DNA of 64,000 nucleotides, taken from NCBI GenBank assembly GCA_965247705.1, contig CBDFHV010000078.1:87674-151673 (forward strand), in the 5' to 3' direction. Made by a program: the position numbers and the translations under genes. Below the pieces are notes generated by a model. That model searched no databases and was not told where the DNA came from. It saw only the letters and a program-made list of their open reading frames with translations. Shown here in pieces: positions 27,746 to 37,473 of this stretch. Within the stretch, counting starts at the first letter, position 1, and the number at the start of each line of letters is the position of its first letter. The DNA comes from CBDFHV01 sp965247705 (lineage in GTDB: Bacteria > Pseudomonadota > Alphaproteobacteria > Rhodospirillales > CAMCUA01).

Positions 27746-29410
27746 TCAGCCGTCGAGGAGGCTGGCCGCGGCGGCCCGGGCCTCGTCGGTGATGCGGGCG
27801 CCGGCCAACATGCGCGCGATTTCCTCGCGCCGGTCGCCGTCGTCCAGGGCATCGACGGTGGTCACCGTCCCGATTGCCTCCGCCCCCTTGGAGACGCGCC
27901 AGTGGTGGACGCCCCGGGCCGCCACTTGTGGCGAGTGGGTGACGACAAGGACCTGAAAATCCTCCGCCAGTCGGGCCAGACGGTCGCCGACGGCGGCGGC
28001 CACGGCGCCGCCGACGCCGCTGTCCACTTCGTCGAAGACGATGGTGGGCACCGGATCGGCGCGGGCCAGCACCACCTTCAAGGCCAGCATGAAGCGGGCC
28101 AGTTCGCCGCCGGAACTGATGCGGTTAAGCGGCCCCAGATCCTGCCCCGGGTTGGTCGCCACTTGAAATACGACCGCATCGGCGCCGTCTTCTCCCCACT
28201 GTGCTTCCGGCAGGGGCGATACGGAAACGACGAAGCGTGCGTCGCCCAGTCGCAGGGGTTCGAGCTCCGCCAGGACGGCCTTGGCCAGCCGTTGCCCGGC
28301 GGTGCGCCGTTTCGCGCCCAGGTCCCGTGACACGACAGCAAAGGCGTCCCGGGCGTCGGCTTCGGCCGTCTCCAGGCGCGCGACCGCCTGGCCGCCGTCC
28401 TCCACCGCCGCCAGTTGGGCGGCCAGGGACTTTGCCAGATCCGGCAGGGCGTCGGGGCTCACGCCGTGCTTGCGGGCGATGCCGCGCAGGGCGAACAGCC
28501 GTTCCTCGATTCGCTCCAGTCGCTCCGGGTCCAGCTCCAGGGCGGTGGCGGCCCTGTCCAGATGCGCAGCGGCCTCCGCCGCCTCGACCGCCGCCCGGTC
28601 CAAGGCCGCGACAGATTCGTCGAGACCACCCTCGGCAAGCGGCGCCACCCGGGACAAAACGCCCGCGGCGGCCCGCAACGTGGCCTCCACGCCACGCCCC
28701 GCCCGAAGGGCCTCGTCGGCCTCGTTCATGGCGGCAACGAGCTGTTCTCGCTGCATGAGGAGGCCACGGGATTCCGCCAAGTCCCGCTCTTCGCCCGGTT
28801 TGGTGTCGAGAGTGCGGAGTTCGTCTACCCCATGCCGCAGTCCGGCTTCGTTCCGACGCGCCGCTTCCAGGGCCTGGGCCGCCGCTTCCCGCGCCCGCCG
28901 CGCGCGGAGCCACGTCTCGTGGGCCCCCGACACCCGCGACCGCGGACCTCCCAGGTCGCCGAAGGCATCCAGCAGAGTGCGGTGAGAGGATGGGTCCATC
29001 AGCCGCATGTTCTCGAACTGGCCGTGGATTTCCACCAGGGACTCGCCGACCTGGCGCAACAGGCCGACGCTCACCGGCTGGTCGTTGATATAGGCCCGCG
29101 ACCGGCCGTCGGCGCCGAGGACGCGACGCAGGATAACCGTGTCGTCCTCGACCGCGACCCCCTGTCCAGCGAGTAAATCGAGCACGCCATCGCCGGCCGC
29201 CACCTCGAATGAGGCCGACACGCCGGCCTTCGCCGCACCCTTGCGCACGAGCCCGCTGTCGGCCCGGCCGCCGAGCGCCAGGCCCAAGGCATCCAGCAAA
29301 ATGGACTTGCCGGCGCCGGTCTCTCCAGTCAGCACGCACAGCCGGGGATGAAACGCGATATCGAGGCGCTCCACCAGAATCACGTCGCGAATGGTGAGGA
29401 GTTGCAGCAT
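27746..29410 (-). CDS. recN: DNA repair protein RecN
   Basis: This 554-residue SMC-like protein acts in double-strand break repair. It has an N-terminal Walker A GETGAGKS, a long central alanine- and glutamate-rich coiled-coil region, and a C-terminal FDEVDSGVGG Walker B/D-loop segment. A preceding ISSGGELARF is the ABC signature. The start is ATG 29410. It is 13 bp after bamD. RecN is often under SOS control, but I see no GTTC-N7-GTTC box directly upstream here. Confidence 0.96.
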   Translation of the reverse strand: MLQLLTIRDVILVERLDIAFHPRLCVLTGETGAGKSILLDALGLALGGRADSGLVRKGAAKAGVSASFEVAAGDGVLDLLAGQGVAVEDDTVILRRVLGADGRSRAYINDQPVSVGLLRQVGESLVEIHGQFENMRLMDPSSHRTLLDAFGDLGGPRSRVSGAHETWLRARRAREAAAQALEAARRNEAGLRHGVDELRTLDTKPGEERDLAESRGLLMQREQLVAAMNEADEALRAGRGVEATLRAAAGVLSRVAPLAEGGLDESVAALDRAAVEAAEAAAHLDRAATALELDPERLERIEERLFALRGIARKHGVSPDALPDLAKSLAAQLAAVEDGGQAVARLETAEADARDAFAVVSRDLGAKRRTAGQRLAKAVLAELEPLRLGDARFVVSVSPLPEAQWGEDGADAVVFQVATNPGQDLGPLNRISSGGELARFMLALKVVLARADPVPTIVFDEVDSGVGGAVAAAVGDRLARLAEDFQVLVVTHSPQVAARGVHHWRVSKGAEAIGTVTTVDALDDGDRREEIARMLAGARITDEARAAAASLLDG

Positions 29411-29423
29411 CGTCGCCGGTCGA

Positions 29424-30242
29424 TCACCAGAACTCGTACCAGGACTCCTTTGCCTCCGGGCGCACCACAGTGCCTTCCACCAGCTCGTAGGAATCGATGT
29501 ACCATTCGCTGCCCGGGAAATTGTGACCGAGAACCGCGGCGACCCGTTGGGCCTCATCGACGAGCCCGAGCGCTGTGTAGGCTTCGGAAAGCCGATGCAG
29601 GGATTCCGCCGCGTGGGTCGTGGTCTGATAGCGGTCGATCACCAGCTTGAACCGGTTGATGGCCGCCAGGTAGTGGCCCAACCGTAGATAGTAGCGCCCG
29701 ATCTCCATCTCCTTGCCCGCCAGGTGATCCAAGGTCAGGTCGAGTTTTATCTTGGCGTCGCGGGCAAATCCGCTGCTGGGATAGCGGGCGATCAGCTCTT
29801 CGAGCGCCCGTCGCGCCTGGGCCGTATTGCCCTGGTCCCGGGCCACGTCGGAGATTTGTTCGTAGTAGCAAAGCGCCCGAAGATAGTGCGCATAGGGGGT
29901 GTCCCGGTTCGCCGGATGGAGTTGGATGAACCGGTCCAGGGCGACGATGGCGCTGTCGTAGTCGTTGTTCCGGTAGTGACTATAGGCCGCCATCACTTGA
30001 GCCTTGGTGGCCCAAACGGAATAGGGATGCTGGCGCTCCACATCGTCGAACCGCTCGGCCGCGATCTCGTTTTCGCCAGCCTGCAAGGCATTCAGCGCCT
30101 CGTTGTAAATCTCCGCGACGGGGCGCTCCACATAGGCGTCTTCCTCGTCGCTGCCCGAACAGGCGGCGAGACCCAGCATCAGAATGGGCAACAAGGCCCA
30201 CCACAAGGTCGTCCGTTCGGATTTCCAGACATTGGATGCCAA
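29424..30242 (-). CDS. bamD: Outer-membrane assembly lipoprotein BamD
   Basis: A 272-residue lipoprotein of the Bam complex that inserts beta-barrel proteins into the outer membrane. The signal peptide ends in the lipobox LAAC with Cys28. The mature part has TPR-like repeats, with typical AERFDDVERQHPYS and ALDRFIQLHP. No ATG fits. The chosen start is TTG 30242, which has GAGG 8 nt upstream and gives a normal-length signal peptide; a GTG at 30308 would give an over-long N-terminus. Confidence 0.93.
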   Translation of the reverse strand: MASNVWKSERTTLWWALLPILMLGLAACSGSDEEDAYVERPVAEIYNEALNALQAGENEIAAERFDDVERQHPYSVWATKAQVMAAYSHYRNNDYDSAIVALDRFIQLHPANRDTPYAHYLRALCYYEQISDVARDQGNTAQARRALEELIARYPSSGFARDAKIKLDLTLDHLAGKEMEIGRYYLRLGHYLAAINRFKLVIDRYQTTTHAAESLHRLSEAYTALGLVDEAQRVAAVLGHNFPGSEWYIDSYELVEGTVVRPEAKESWYEFW

Positions 30243-30386
30243 GAATCGTCCTCGAATATCATGATCGATCGGCCGATGCCGGGTCGCGATTGTACGCGAT
30301 TCCGCCACCGATCAAAGGGGGCAAGGACCGGCGTTCGCCGCCGACTTGGTCGTGGATGGTTGGTGGCGCGAAGACGGCGTATGCGC

Positions 30387-31397
30387 TCAGGCGCGCGCGA
30401 CCATGGGTTCTTCGGCTTTGGTCCACGCCAGGGACGCGGGGGCGGGGGCGGGCACGCGGGCCTCGCCCTCCCGGAGGATGTCGTAGGTCCAAGCGTCCTT
30501 GTCCGCGAACAAGGCCCGCAGGACAAGGTTGTTGGCGCGATGGCCGGAGCGGACGCCGGCGAAGGTGCCGATCAGGGGACCACCCGCCAAGTACAAGTCG
30601 CCGACCGCGTCCAAGGCCTTGTGGCGGACGAATTCGTCCTCGTACCGCAGACCGCCCTCGTTGAGCACGCGATCGCCGCTGACCACGACGGCGTTGTCCA
30701 GGGACCCGCCCCGCGCAAACCCGGCGGCGCGGAGCTTTTCCACCTCGTGCAGGAACCCAAAGGTGCGCGCCCGGGCCAGCTCTTTCTTGAAGGTCCCGTT
30801 GACCAGGCCCAGACGCAGGGAATGATGGGCCATGGCGGGACTGTCGAAATCGATCGTCACGTCGACGGAAAATACGGGCGCCGGGCTTAGGCTGGCCACC
30901 ATGCCGTCTTCATTGATCTCCACCGGCTTCTTCACCCGCACCGCGCGACGGGATGCGTCCTGTTCGACGATTCCGGCGCACTCCACGAGAAAGATGAACG
31001 GCGCGGCGCTGCCGTCCATGATCGGAACTTCGGGTCCGTTCAGCGACACCACGGCGTTATCGATGCTGGTGCCGGCGAAAGCCGCCATCAGATGCTCGAT
31101 GGTGCCCACGGTCACCCCGTTGTCCGCCCCGATCGTGGTGCACAGCCGCGTGCAGACGACCCGGTCCCAGCGGGCGGGAACCGCCGTGCCACCGCCTTCG
31201 ATGTCGGTGCGGACGAAAATGATACCGCTGTCCGGCTCTCCCGGCGCCAGAGTCATGGCCACTTGCGCGCCGCTATGAAGCCCGACGCCCGAGCAGGCGA
31301 TGGAGCTCTTCAGCGTGCGCTGCCGCACGGGCGCGGCGCGGCGGGAACGCCCCGTCGCCATGGCCTTTCCGTTAACGCGACCCTTGTTTTCCCCCAT
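30387..31397 (-). CDS. lpxC: UDP-3-O-acyl-N-acetylglucosamine deacetylase LpxC
   Basis: This 336-residue zinc enzyme catalyses the committed step of lipid A synthesis. GTIEHLMAA places zinc ligand His102, and VRHKALDAVGD supplies further ligands. GVGLHSG near the N-terminus is typical. The first 25 residues are basic and poorly conserved. The start is ATG 31397 with AAGGG upstream. It follows ftsZ across a 232-bp gap that holds a perfect dyad, so it may have its own promoter. The 144 bp that separate it from bamD show nothing notable. Confidence 0.96.
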   Translation of the reverse strand: MGENKGRVNGKAMATGRSRRAAPVRQRTLKSSIACSGVGLHSGAQVAMTLAPGEPDSGIIFVRTDIEGGGTAVPARWDRVVCTRLCTTIGADNGVTVGTIEHLMAAFAGTSIDNAVVSLNGPEVPIMDGSAAPFIFLVECAGIVEQDASRRAVRVKKPVEINEDGMVASLSPAPVFSVDVTIDFDSPAMAHHSLRLGLVNGTFKKELARARTFGFLHEVEKLRAAGFARGGSLDNAVVVSGDRVLNEGGLRYEDEFVRHKALDAVGDLYLAGGPLIGTFAGVRSGHRANNLVLRALFADKDAWTYDILREGEARVPAPAPASLAWTKAEEPMVARA

Positions 31398-31532
31398 CGT
31401 GCCCTTCTCTACCCGTGGTTACGTGGTTCGATCTTCGATTCGCCCGTCGACCCGAAGTTTCTCCTCGTGGCCAACGTTCCCCCGGGTGTCGCCCGATCGC
31501 TCGAACGACTCGTGCCTGTGCCGGCGCATTGT

Positions 31533-31569
31533 GCGCCTCACCGGTTGATATCGAATTCCGGTGAGGCGC
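31533..31569. terminator. Perfect 12-bp inverted repeat between ftsZ and lpxC
   Basis: GCGCCTCACCGG at 31533-31544 is exactly mirrored at 31558-31569 around a 13-nt AT-rich loop that itself contains GATATC. It lies about 60 nt beyond the ftsZ stop. No run of T follows in the direction of ftsZ transcription, so it is not a standard intrinsic terminator. It could stabilise the ftsZ mRNA end, attenuate read-through into lpxC, or be a protein-binding dyad. Confidence 0.5.
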
Positions 31570-31629
31570 TCAAATCACTCTTTGTTTCGAAATGTTGCAG
31601 ACTCTCAGGACGTTACGTCCCACGCCCCC

Positions 31630-33351
31630 TCAGTTCGCCTGGCGACGCAGGAACGCCGGAATATCCAGCAGATCCTCATCCGCCGGTTCCGCCGTGGGGC
31701 CTTGGGCCGGCGCCTCCAACCCGCCAAGGCGAGGCTGAGCCGCCGGGGCCGGTTCCGCCGCCAACGGCTGCGGCGCCGGGGCCGGGGCCGATGCCATCGG
31801 AGCGGGATCGGCGGAGCTCGCCACAGGAGTCGCGGGGGGGCCCTCGGAATGAACTTGTGGCGCTTCCGGTTCCTTGCGGCGAACGCCGCGGGTGGACCAG
31901 GGGCCCCGACCGGTGCCGGTCACACGCTCGAACAGGCTGGGACCCCGGCGCGATGACGCGGCGGAGATCGCGGGCTCCGCGTCGGCCTGCTCCGGCTCCG
32001 ACGTTGCCCCGTTCTCCATATCGGCGCTGGCAAAGGGATCCGCCCGTTCCGTGGTCGGCGCGGGTTCGGGCATGGCGGGAGGCGGTGGAATGAAAGCCTC
32101 CTCCACCGTCATCGCGGCCGTCGGAATAGCGGCCTGCTGCGCTACCTCGGGCGCGGCCATTTGGCCCTCGTGATCCGCCGCGGAAGGGGCCATAGGCGCC
32201 TCGGGCGCCACTTGCGGCGCATCCGCGACCGGCCGCATTTCGACCACCTTGGCCGCCGGGGGCGGCGTGGCGGCTTCAGCGGCCGGTTGGCTGGCGGCCG
32301 GCGGAGCCGTGGTCTTGGCGACTTCCGGACGGCTTGTCTTCACGTCCAGCAGGGTGGGCGCCGGCTGGCGGGCCACGTCAGCCGCCATGCCGGTGGCGAC
32401 GATCGACACCCGCATGCGGCCTTCCAGGGAATCGTCGAATGTGGAGCCGAAGATGATATGTGCTTCGGGGTCCACCTCGGCGCGGATGCGGTTGGCCGCT
32501 TCGTCCACTTCGAACAGGGTCATGTCGCGTCCGCCGGTGATGTTGATCAGCACCCCGGTGGCGCCGCTCAAGGACGTGTCGTCAAGGAGCGGATTGGCGA
32601 TCGCCATTTCAGAAGCGTCGAGGGCGCGCCGTTCGCCGTCGGCCTCGCCGGTGCCCATCATGGCCTTGCCCATCTCGCTCATGACGGCGCGGATGTCGGC
32701 GAAGTCCAGATTGATCAGGCCGGGCATGACCATCAGGTCGGTCACCCCGCGCACGCCGGAGTAGAGCACCTGGTCGGCCATACTGAAGGCCTCGGCGAAC
32801 GTGGTCTTCTCGTTGGCCACCCGGAACAGGTTCTGGTTGGGGATGACGATGAGGGTATCGACGAACTGTTCCATCTCGGTGATGCCAGCTTCGGCGATGC
32901 GCATGCGGTTCGCGCCCTCGAAGTGGAACGGCTTGGTGACCACGCCGACGGTGAGGATTCCGTGGTCCCGCGCCGCCCGGGCGATCACCGGCATGCCACC
33001 GGTACCCGTACCGCCGCCCATGCCGCCGGTGATGAACGCCATGTTGGAGCCCTGAAGGTGCTCGACGATGGTTTCCAGGGACTCTTCGGCCGCGGCCGCG
33101 CCCACGTCGGGCCGCGATCCGGCCCCCAGGCCCCGAGTCATTTCCGCGCCCAACTGGATCCGTCGGTCCGTACGCGATTGTGACAGCGCCTGGGCATCCG
33201 TGTTGGAGACCACGAAATCGACGCCCTCGAGCTGCATTTGGATCATGTTGTTCACGGCATTGCCGCCGGCGCCCCCGACGCCGAAGACGGTGATGCGCGG
33301 CCTGAGTTCGGGGGTGTCGCCCGCGTTGGGAAGGCTGATATTGATCGTCAT
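31630..33351 (-). CDS. ftsZ: Cell division GTPase FtsZ
   Basis: This 573-residue tubulin homologue forms the division ring. The GTP-binding tubulin signature GGGTGTG lies near residue 117, with GVGGAGGNAVNNM at the N-terminus. Residues 330 to about 555 are a long Pro/Ala-rich variable linker, longer than in E. coli (383 residues in total) but usual in alphaproteobacteria. The C-terminal peptide LLDIPAFLRRQAN binds FtsA and other partners. A strong GGAGG stands 5 nt before ATG 33351. Confidence 0.98.
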   Translation of the reverse strand: MTINISLPNAGDTPELRPRITVFGVGGAGGNAVNNMIQMQLEGVDFVVSNTDAQALSQSRTDRRIQLGAEMTRGLGAGSRPDVGAAAAEESLETIVEHLQGSNMAFITGGMGGGTGTGGMPVIARAARDHGILTVGVVTKPFHFEGANRMRIAEAGITEMEQFVDTLIVIPNQNLFRVANEKTTFAEAFSMADQVLYSGVRGVTDLMVMPGLINLDFADIRAVMSEMGKAMMGTGEADGERRALDASEMAIANPLLDDTSLSGATGVLINITGGRDMTLFEVDEAANRIRAEVDPEAHIIFGSTFDDSLEGRMRVSIVATGMAADVARQPAPTLLDVKTSRPEVAKTTAPPAASQPAAEAATPPPAAKVVEMRPVADAPQVAPEAPMAPSAADHEGQMAAPEVAQQAAIPTAAMTVEEAFIPPPPAMPEPAPTTERADPFASADMENGATSEPEQADAEPAISAASSRRGPSLFERVTGTGRGPWSTRGVRRKEPEAPQVHSEGPPATPVASSADPAPMASAPAPAPQPLAAEPAPAAQPRLGGLEAPAQGPTAEPADEDLLDIPAFLRRQAN

Positions 33352-33498
33352 GTGGACCTCCGGTCTCCGTCAAGAATGGTGAAAACAAGGATTGAAGCGC
33401 TACACCGCGGCGGGGCGTTGGCGCGCAAGTCCCCCCTGGGAAGGGGTTGAAGGCGGGTTTGCCGTGCTGTCGACGGTGTCATTTCCTGTTCTCCCACC

Positions 33499-34773
33499 TC
33501 AGAAATTCTCGCGAAGCCACTGGCCGAACCAGCCCAACCGTCCGCGATTTTCGGGCAGCGGATGAAGGGGTAGGACCGGGGCATCCGTTCGCGGCTCGAT
33601 GCCATGGAGGATCATGCCGACGCAGGTGGCGAAGGCGGCGCTGGTCGCGGCGTCGGCCAGACCATCGAGGGGACGGGGGCGGGCCAGCCGGGCCTGCTTG
33701 TCCAGAATCTGGCCGGCCAGTTCCACCGTACCGGGCAACCGGCAGGCGCCGCCGGTCAGGACCAGGCGGCGGCCACCGGTCTTGTCGAAGCCCGCGTCCT
33801 TGAGGCGCACCCGGATCATTTCCAGAGTCTCTTCCACCCGCGGGCGGATGATGCCGACGAGAACGGACCGGGGCACCTGGCTGGCCTCGGTTTCCTCTTC
33901 CTCGCCGATCACCGGGACCTTGATGATCTCCCGGTCGTCGGAAGGGGACGGAATGACACTGCCGTAAAGGGTCTTCATCCGTTCCGCATGGGCCAGCGGG
34001 GTCGACAGGCCGCGGGCGATGTCGGTCGTCACGTGCCCGCCGCCGATGGGGATGACGTCGCTATGGACCAGTTCGCCATCGAAGAAAACGGCGATGGAAG
34101 TGGTGCCGCCGCCCATGTCGATCAGGGTCACCCCAAGGTGGCGCTCTTCGGCGACCAGGCAGGCCAGTGCCGAGGCGTAGGGGGCAACTACAAGGCGCCC
34201 GACTTCCAGGTGACAGCGGCGAATGCAGGTGAGCAGGTTGCGCAAAGGCCCCGCATCCGCCCACACCAGGTGCATGTTGACGCCCAGGCGTTCGCCGTAC
34301 ATGCCGCGCGGATCCCGCACGCCGCGGCTGCCGTCGATGCGATAGCCAACGGGAAAGGCGTGCAGCAGTTCCTTGTCCGCCGGCCCCTCCTTGATCATGG
34401 AGTCCACGTTGAGGATGCGGCGCAGATCTCCGTCACCGATCTCGTGGCCGGCGACGGAAACCTCATGGGCCACGAGCTGGGATGCGGGATGGCCGCAGGA
34501 AACGCTGACCAGAACCGATCGAATCGTTTCGCCGGCCATCTGTTCCGCCGCGTCGACCGTCGACCGGACGGCGTTTTCGGCGGCCTCCATGTCGACGACC
34601 GTTCCGCCGCGCAACCCGCGGGAAACCTGATGGCCAATGCCGACCACGCGCGGCGCCTCGCCGGTGGTATCGACGATCAGGCAGCAGACCTTGCTGGAAC
34701 CCACGTCGAGGGCGGCGACCAGCCCGTGCCGGTTGGTGAGCTTGGGCGTGTGATTCTTGAGGGCGAACATCAT
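33499..34773 (-). CDS. ftsA: Cell division protein FtsA
   Basis: A 424-residue actin-like ATPase that tethers FtsZ to the membrane. The N-terminal phosphate-1 motif ALDVGSSKVCC and the phosphate-2 motif LIDMGGGTTSIAVF are visible, and VLTGGACRLPG matches the adenosine motif. The C-terminus GWFGQWLRENF is an amphipathic membrane-targeting helix. Start candidates are ATG 34773, ATG 34770 and ATG 34794. The 147-bp gap before ftsZ probably carries part of the ftsZ expression signals. Confidence 0.96.
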   Translation of the reverse strand: MMFALKNHTPKLTNRHGLVAALDVGSSKVCCLIVDTTGEAPRVVGIGHQVSRGLRGGTVVDMEAAENAVRSTVDAAEQMAGETIRSVLVSVSCGHPASQLVAHEVSVAGHEIGDGDLRRILNVDSMIKEGPADKELLHAFPVGYRIDGSRGVRDPRGMYGERLGVNMHLVWADAGPLRNLLTCIRRCHLEVGRLVVAPYASALACLVAEERHLGVTLIDMGGGTTSIAVFFDGELVHSDVIPIGGGHVTTDIARGLSTPLAHAERMKTLYGSVIPSPSDDREIIKVPVIGEEEETEASQVPRSVLVGIIRPRVEETLEMIRVRLKDAGFDKTGGRRLVLTGGACRLPGTVELAGQILDKQARLARPRPLDGLADAATSAAFATCVGMILHGIEPRTDAPVLPLHPLPENRGRLGWFGQWLRENF

Positions 34774-34802
34774 GGCCGTTCCCGTTCCTCGCATCCTGTC
34801 CG

Positions 34803-35630
34803 TCACGTGTCTTGCCCGTCGCCCGGGGTACGCTCTTGCCCGTGGCGTCCGCGGACGATCAGGCGGTCGGGCAGCCGCAAGTCCAGGCTGCTCACGTCGC
34901 GCGCCAGGATGTTGTGAATGCGCTCGTACTCGGCCAGGCGCGCCCAGGCGCCGGCCGTGTCCTCCTCGGGCAGGCGGACGTCGATGTCGTTGTCCAGCCG
35001 CAGGTTCCATCGCCGGCCGCCGACGCGCACCGCCGCCTTGACCCGCGCCCTCAGGGATTCCTGGGTTTTCAGCGTCTCCAGCAGGGCAAGGGCATGGGGC
35101 GGCGCGTCCTCGCCGACGATCACCAGCAGGTCGGTGAACCGGTCCAGGTCGGAGACGTCGATGACCTCGCCGTCTTCGTCCACCAGACGGAACCGACCCT
35201 GATGCTGCCACAGGGCCAGGGGCCGCCGTTCCTCGATCTGGACGAACACGGTGTCGGGGAGCATCCGCTGGACCGTGGCCTCGCGCACCCACGGCAGAGC
35301 CAAGATGCGGCGACGGGCCGCCTCCGGATCGAAGGCCGCCAGGGGAGCGCCGCGGGCCAACCGAATGGCGTCCATCAGGTGTTCACGACTGGATTGATTG
35401 CGCCCGACGACCAGAATCTCCTGAACGGAGAATCCCAGATCCGCGGTCACGGCGATCAGGCGCCAGTACGTCCTTTGGGCGAGTCGTTCCACCCAACCGT
35501 CGCGCCATGTCCACCAGCCGCCGGCGCCCACGGCCAGGATCAGGACCGCGACCGCCGCCGGTGGTCCGTGGCGGCGCCACGAGAAGGCTGGCATCCGCCG
35601 CCTGGCAAACCTGGAGGCCCGGCGCTTCAT
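34803..35630 (-). CDS. ftsQ: Cell division protein FtsQ
   Basis: A 275-residue bitopic membrane protein of the divisome FtsQBL part. A short basic cytoplasmic N-terminus and one membrane helix (about residues 25-43) precede a periplasmic POTRA domain (GFSVQEILVVGRNQSSREHL) and a beta domain with WVREATVQRMLPDTVFVQIEERRP-type family pattern. The start ATG 35630 overlaps the ddl stop (ATGA). Confidence 0.94.
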   Translation of the reverse strand: MKRRASRFARRRMPAFSWRRHGPPAAVAVLILAVGAGGWWTWRDGWVERLAQRTYWRLIAVTADLGFSVQEILVVGRNQSSREHLMDAIRLARGAPLAAFDPEAARRRILALPWVREATVQRMLPDTVFVQIEERRPLALWQHQGRFRLVDEDGEVIDVSDLDRFTDLLVIVGEDAPPHALALLETLKTQESLRARVKAAVRVGGRRWNLRLDNDIDVRLPEEDTAGAWARLAEYERIHNILARDVSSLDLRLPDRLIVRGRHGQERTPGDGQDT

Positions 35631-36532
35631 GCGTCGTGCTCCGCGTTCTCGACCATCCAGGACACCAGGTCCTGAAAGCCGATCCCCACGTGGGCCGCTT
35701 GTTCGGGCACCAGGGACGTGGGCGTCATGCCGGGCTGGGTGTTGATCTCGAGAAGAAAAGGCTCGCTGCCATCGAACCGCAGGTCGGCTCGGGAGACGCC
35801 CCGGCACCCCAGGCAGCGGTGTGCGTCCAGCGCGATCCGCATGACCCGCTCGCCCATGACCGGATCCAACGCCGCCGGGACCACATGGTGCGAACCGCCG
35901 TCGGCGTACTTTGCCTCGTAGTCGTAGAATTCCCGGTGCGATTTGATCTCGGTGACCGCCAGGGCCTCTTCGCCCATGATGCAAACGGTAAGCTCCCGGC
36001 CCTCTATGAAGCGCTCGACCATGACCCGGCTGCCATAGGTCCAGCCACTGTCGACGAGGGGCTGCATGTTGTCGCCGGGGCGAACGATGTGGACGCCGAC
36101 GCTGGAGCCTTCATTGACCGGCTTGATGACGTAGGGCCGCTCCATGGGGTCGCCGGCCACGACGTCTTCCCGGGCGACCACTTTGTGCTCGGCGACGGGA
36201 AGTCCAGCGCGCTCGAACAACCGTTTGGCCATGGGCTTGTCCATGGCCAGCGCCGAGGCCAGCATGCCGGAATGGGTGTAGGGAAGCTCCAGGATGTTGA
36301 GCAGCCCTTGAACGCAGCCGTCCTCGCCGTAGCGCCCGTGAAGGGCGTTGAACACGCAGTCGGGACGGGGATAGAGCCGCGTCAGCAGACTGCCCATGTC
36401 CCGCTGTACGTCGATGGTGGTCACTCGGTAGCCGGCCGCTTTCAGCGCCTGCGAAACCGCCGCGCCGCTGACCAGGGAGACCTCCCGTTCGGCCGACCAG
36501 CCGCCCATCAGAACCGCCACATGCCGGCTCAT
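35627..36532 (-). CDS. ddl: D-alanine--D-alanine ligase
   Basis: This 301-residue ATP-grasp enzyme makes the D-Ala-D-Ala end of the peptidoglycan stem peptide. VLMGGWSAEREVSLVSG at the N-terminus, KPVNEGSSVGVHIV for ATP binding and LLEINTQPGMTPTSLVPEQA at the C-terminus are all family-typical. The start ATG 36532 overlaps the murB stop and its stop overlaps ftsQ, both as ATGA. Confidence 0.97.
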   Translation of the reverse strand: MSRHVAVLMGGWSAEREVSLVSGAAVSQALKAAGYRVTTIDVQRDMGSLLTRLYPRPDCVFNALHGRYGEDGCVQGLLNILELPYTHSGMLASALAMDKPMAKRLFERAGLPVAEHKVVAREDVVAGDPMERPYVIKPVNEGSSVGVHIVRPGDNMQPLVDSGWTYGSRVMVERFIEGRELTVCIMGEEALAVTEIKSHREFYDYEAKYADGGSHHVVPAALDPVMGERVMRIALDAHRCLGCRGVSRADLRFDGSEPFLLEINTQPGMTPTSLVPEQAAHVGIGFQDLVSWMVENAEHDA

Positions 36533-37473
36533 GGCGCCACCGCCGCCGGCCCATTGCGGGCCGGCCGTCCGATGCGCCTGATTTCCCAGGCAAGGCGCAC
36601 GCGAGTGGCCAGGAACACGCGGCGGCGGACCTCTTCGCCCAATCCCTCCAGATCGTCCGCGGTGGCGGCCCCCGTGTTGACCAGGAAGTTGCAATGCTTC
36701 TCCGACACCATGGCCCCGCCCCGCCGCAAGCCGCGGCAACCGGCCTTGTCGATCAGCTCCCAGGCGCGCAAGCCTTCGGGGTTGGTGAAGGTGCTGCCGC
36801 CGGTACGGGCGCGAATCGGCTGATCGGCCTCCCGGCGCGCCTGGATCGCCGTCATGCGCCGGGCGATGGCCGTCCAGTCGTCGGGGTGGCCACGCAGGCG
36901 GGCGCCAACGAAGATCCAGTCCGCGGGCACCTCGGCGTGGCGGTAGGAAAAGCCCATCGCCGCCGCGGGCACCGTGTGGCGTTGGCCCGCCCCATCCAGG
37001 GCGACCGCTTCTTCCAGCAGGTCCTTGATTTCGCGGCCGTAGGCGCCGGCGTTCATGCACAGAGCGCCGCCGATCGAGCCGGGAACGCCGGTCAGGAATT
37101 CCAGCCCGGCCAGTCCGTCGTTGCGCGCCGCCTTGGCCACGTTGGGGCAAGAGGCGCCGGCGCCGGCAAACAGGCAGTCCCCCTCGGACCGCACGGTGGC
37201 GAACGTCCGTCCCAGTCGGACGACAACGCCGGGAATGCCCCCGTCGCGAACCAGAACGTTGGACCCCACGGCGAGCACGGTCACCGGCACGTCTTGCGGA
37301 CAGGCGGCCAGGAAGTCCGCCAGGTCCGCCTCGTCGGCGGGCTCGAACAGGGCCTCGGCGGGACCGCCGACTCGGAACCAGGTAAAGCGGGCCAGCGGCA
37401 CCCCGGGGCGCAGGCGGCCGCGCGGCGCGGGAAGCCGGTCCAGCAAGGATTCCGTCGGCCGCGGCGCCATCAT
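36529..37473 (-). CDS. murB: UDP-N-acetylenolpyruvoylglucosamine reductase MurB
   Basis: This 314-residue FAD enzyme reduces UDP-GlcNAc-enolpyruvate to UDP-MurNAc. FAD-binding segments AVGSNVLVRDGG and GVPGSIGGALCMNAGAYG are present. GGAMVSEKHCNFLVN contains the active-site serine of the family. The start is ATG 37473, overlapping the murC stop (ATGA); the second ATG at 37470 is an alternative. Confidence 0.97.
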   Translation of the reverse strand: MMAPRPTESLLDRLPAPRGRLRPGVPLARFTWFRVGGPAEALFEPADEADLADFLAACPQDVPVTVLAVGSNVLVRDGGIPGVVVRLGRTFATVRSEGDCLFAGAGASCPNVAKAARNDGLAGLEFLTGVPGSIGGALCMNAGAYGREIKDLLEEAVALDGAGQRHTVPAAAMGFSYRHAEVPADWIFVGARLRGHPDDWTAIARRMTAIQARREADQPIRARTGGSTFTNPEGLRAWELIDKAGCRGLRRGGAMVSEKHCNFLVNTGAATADDLEGLGEEVRRRVFLATRVRLAWEIRRIGRPARNGPAAVAP

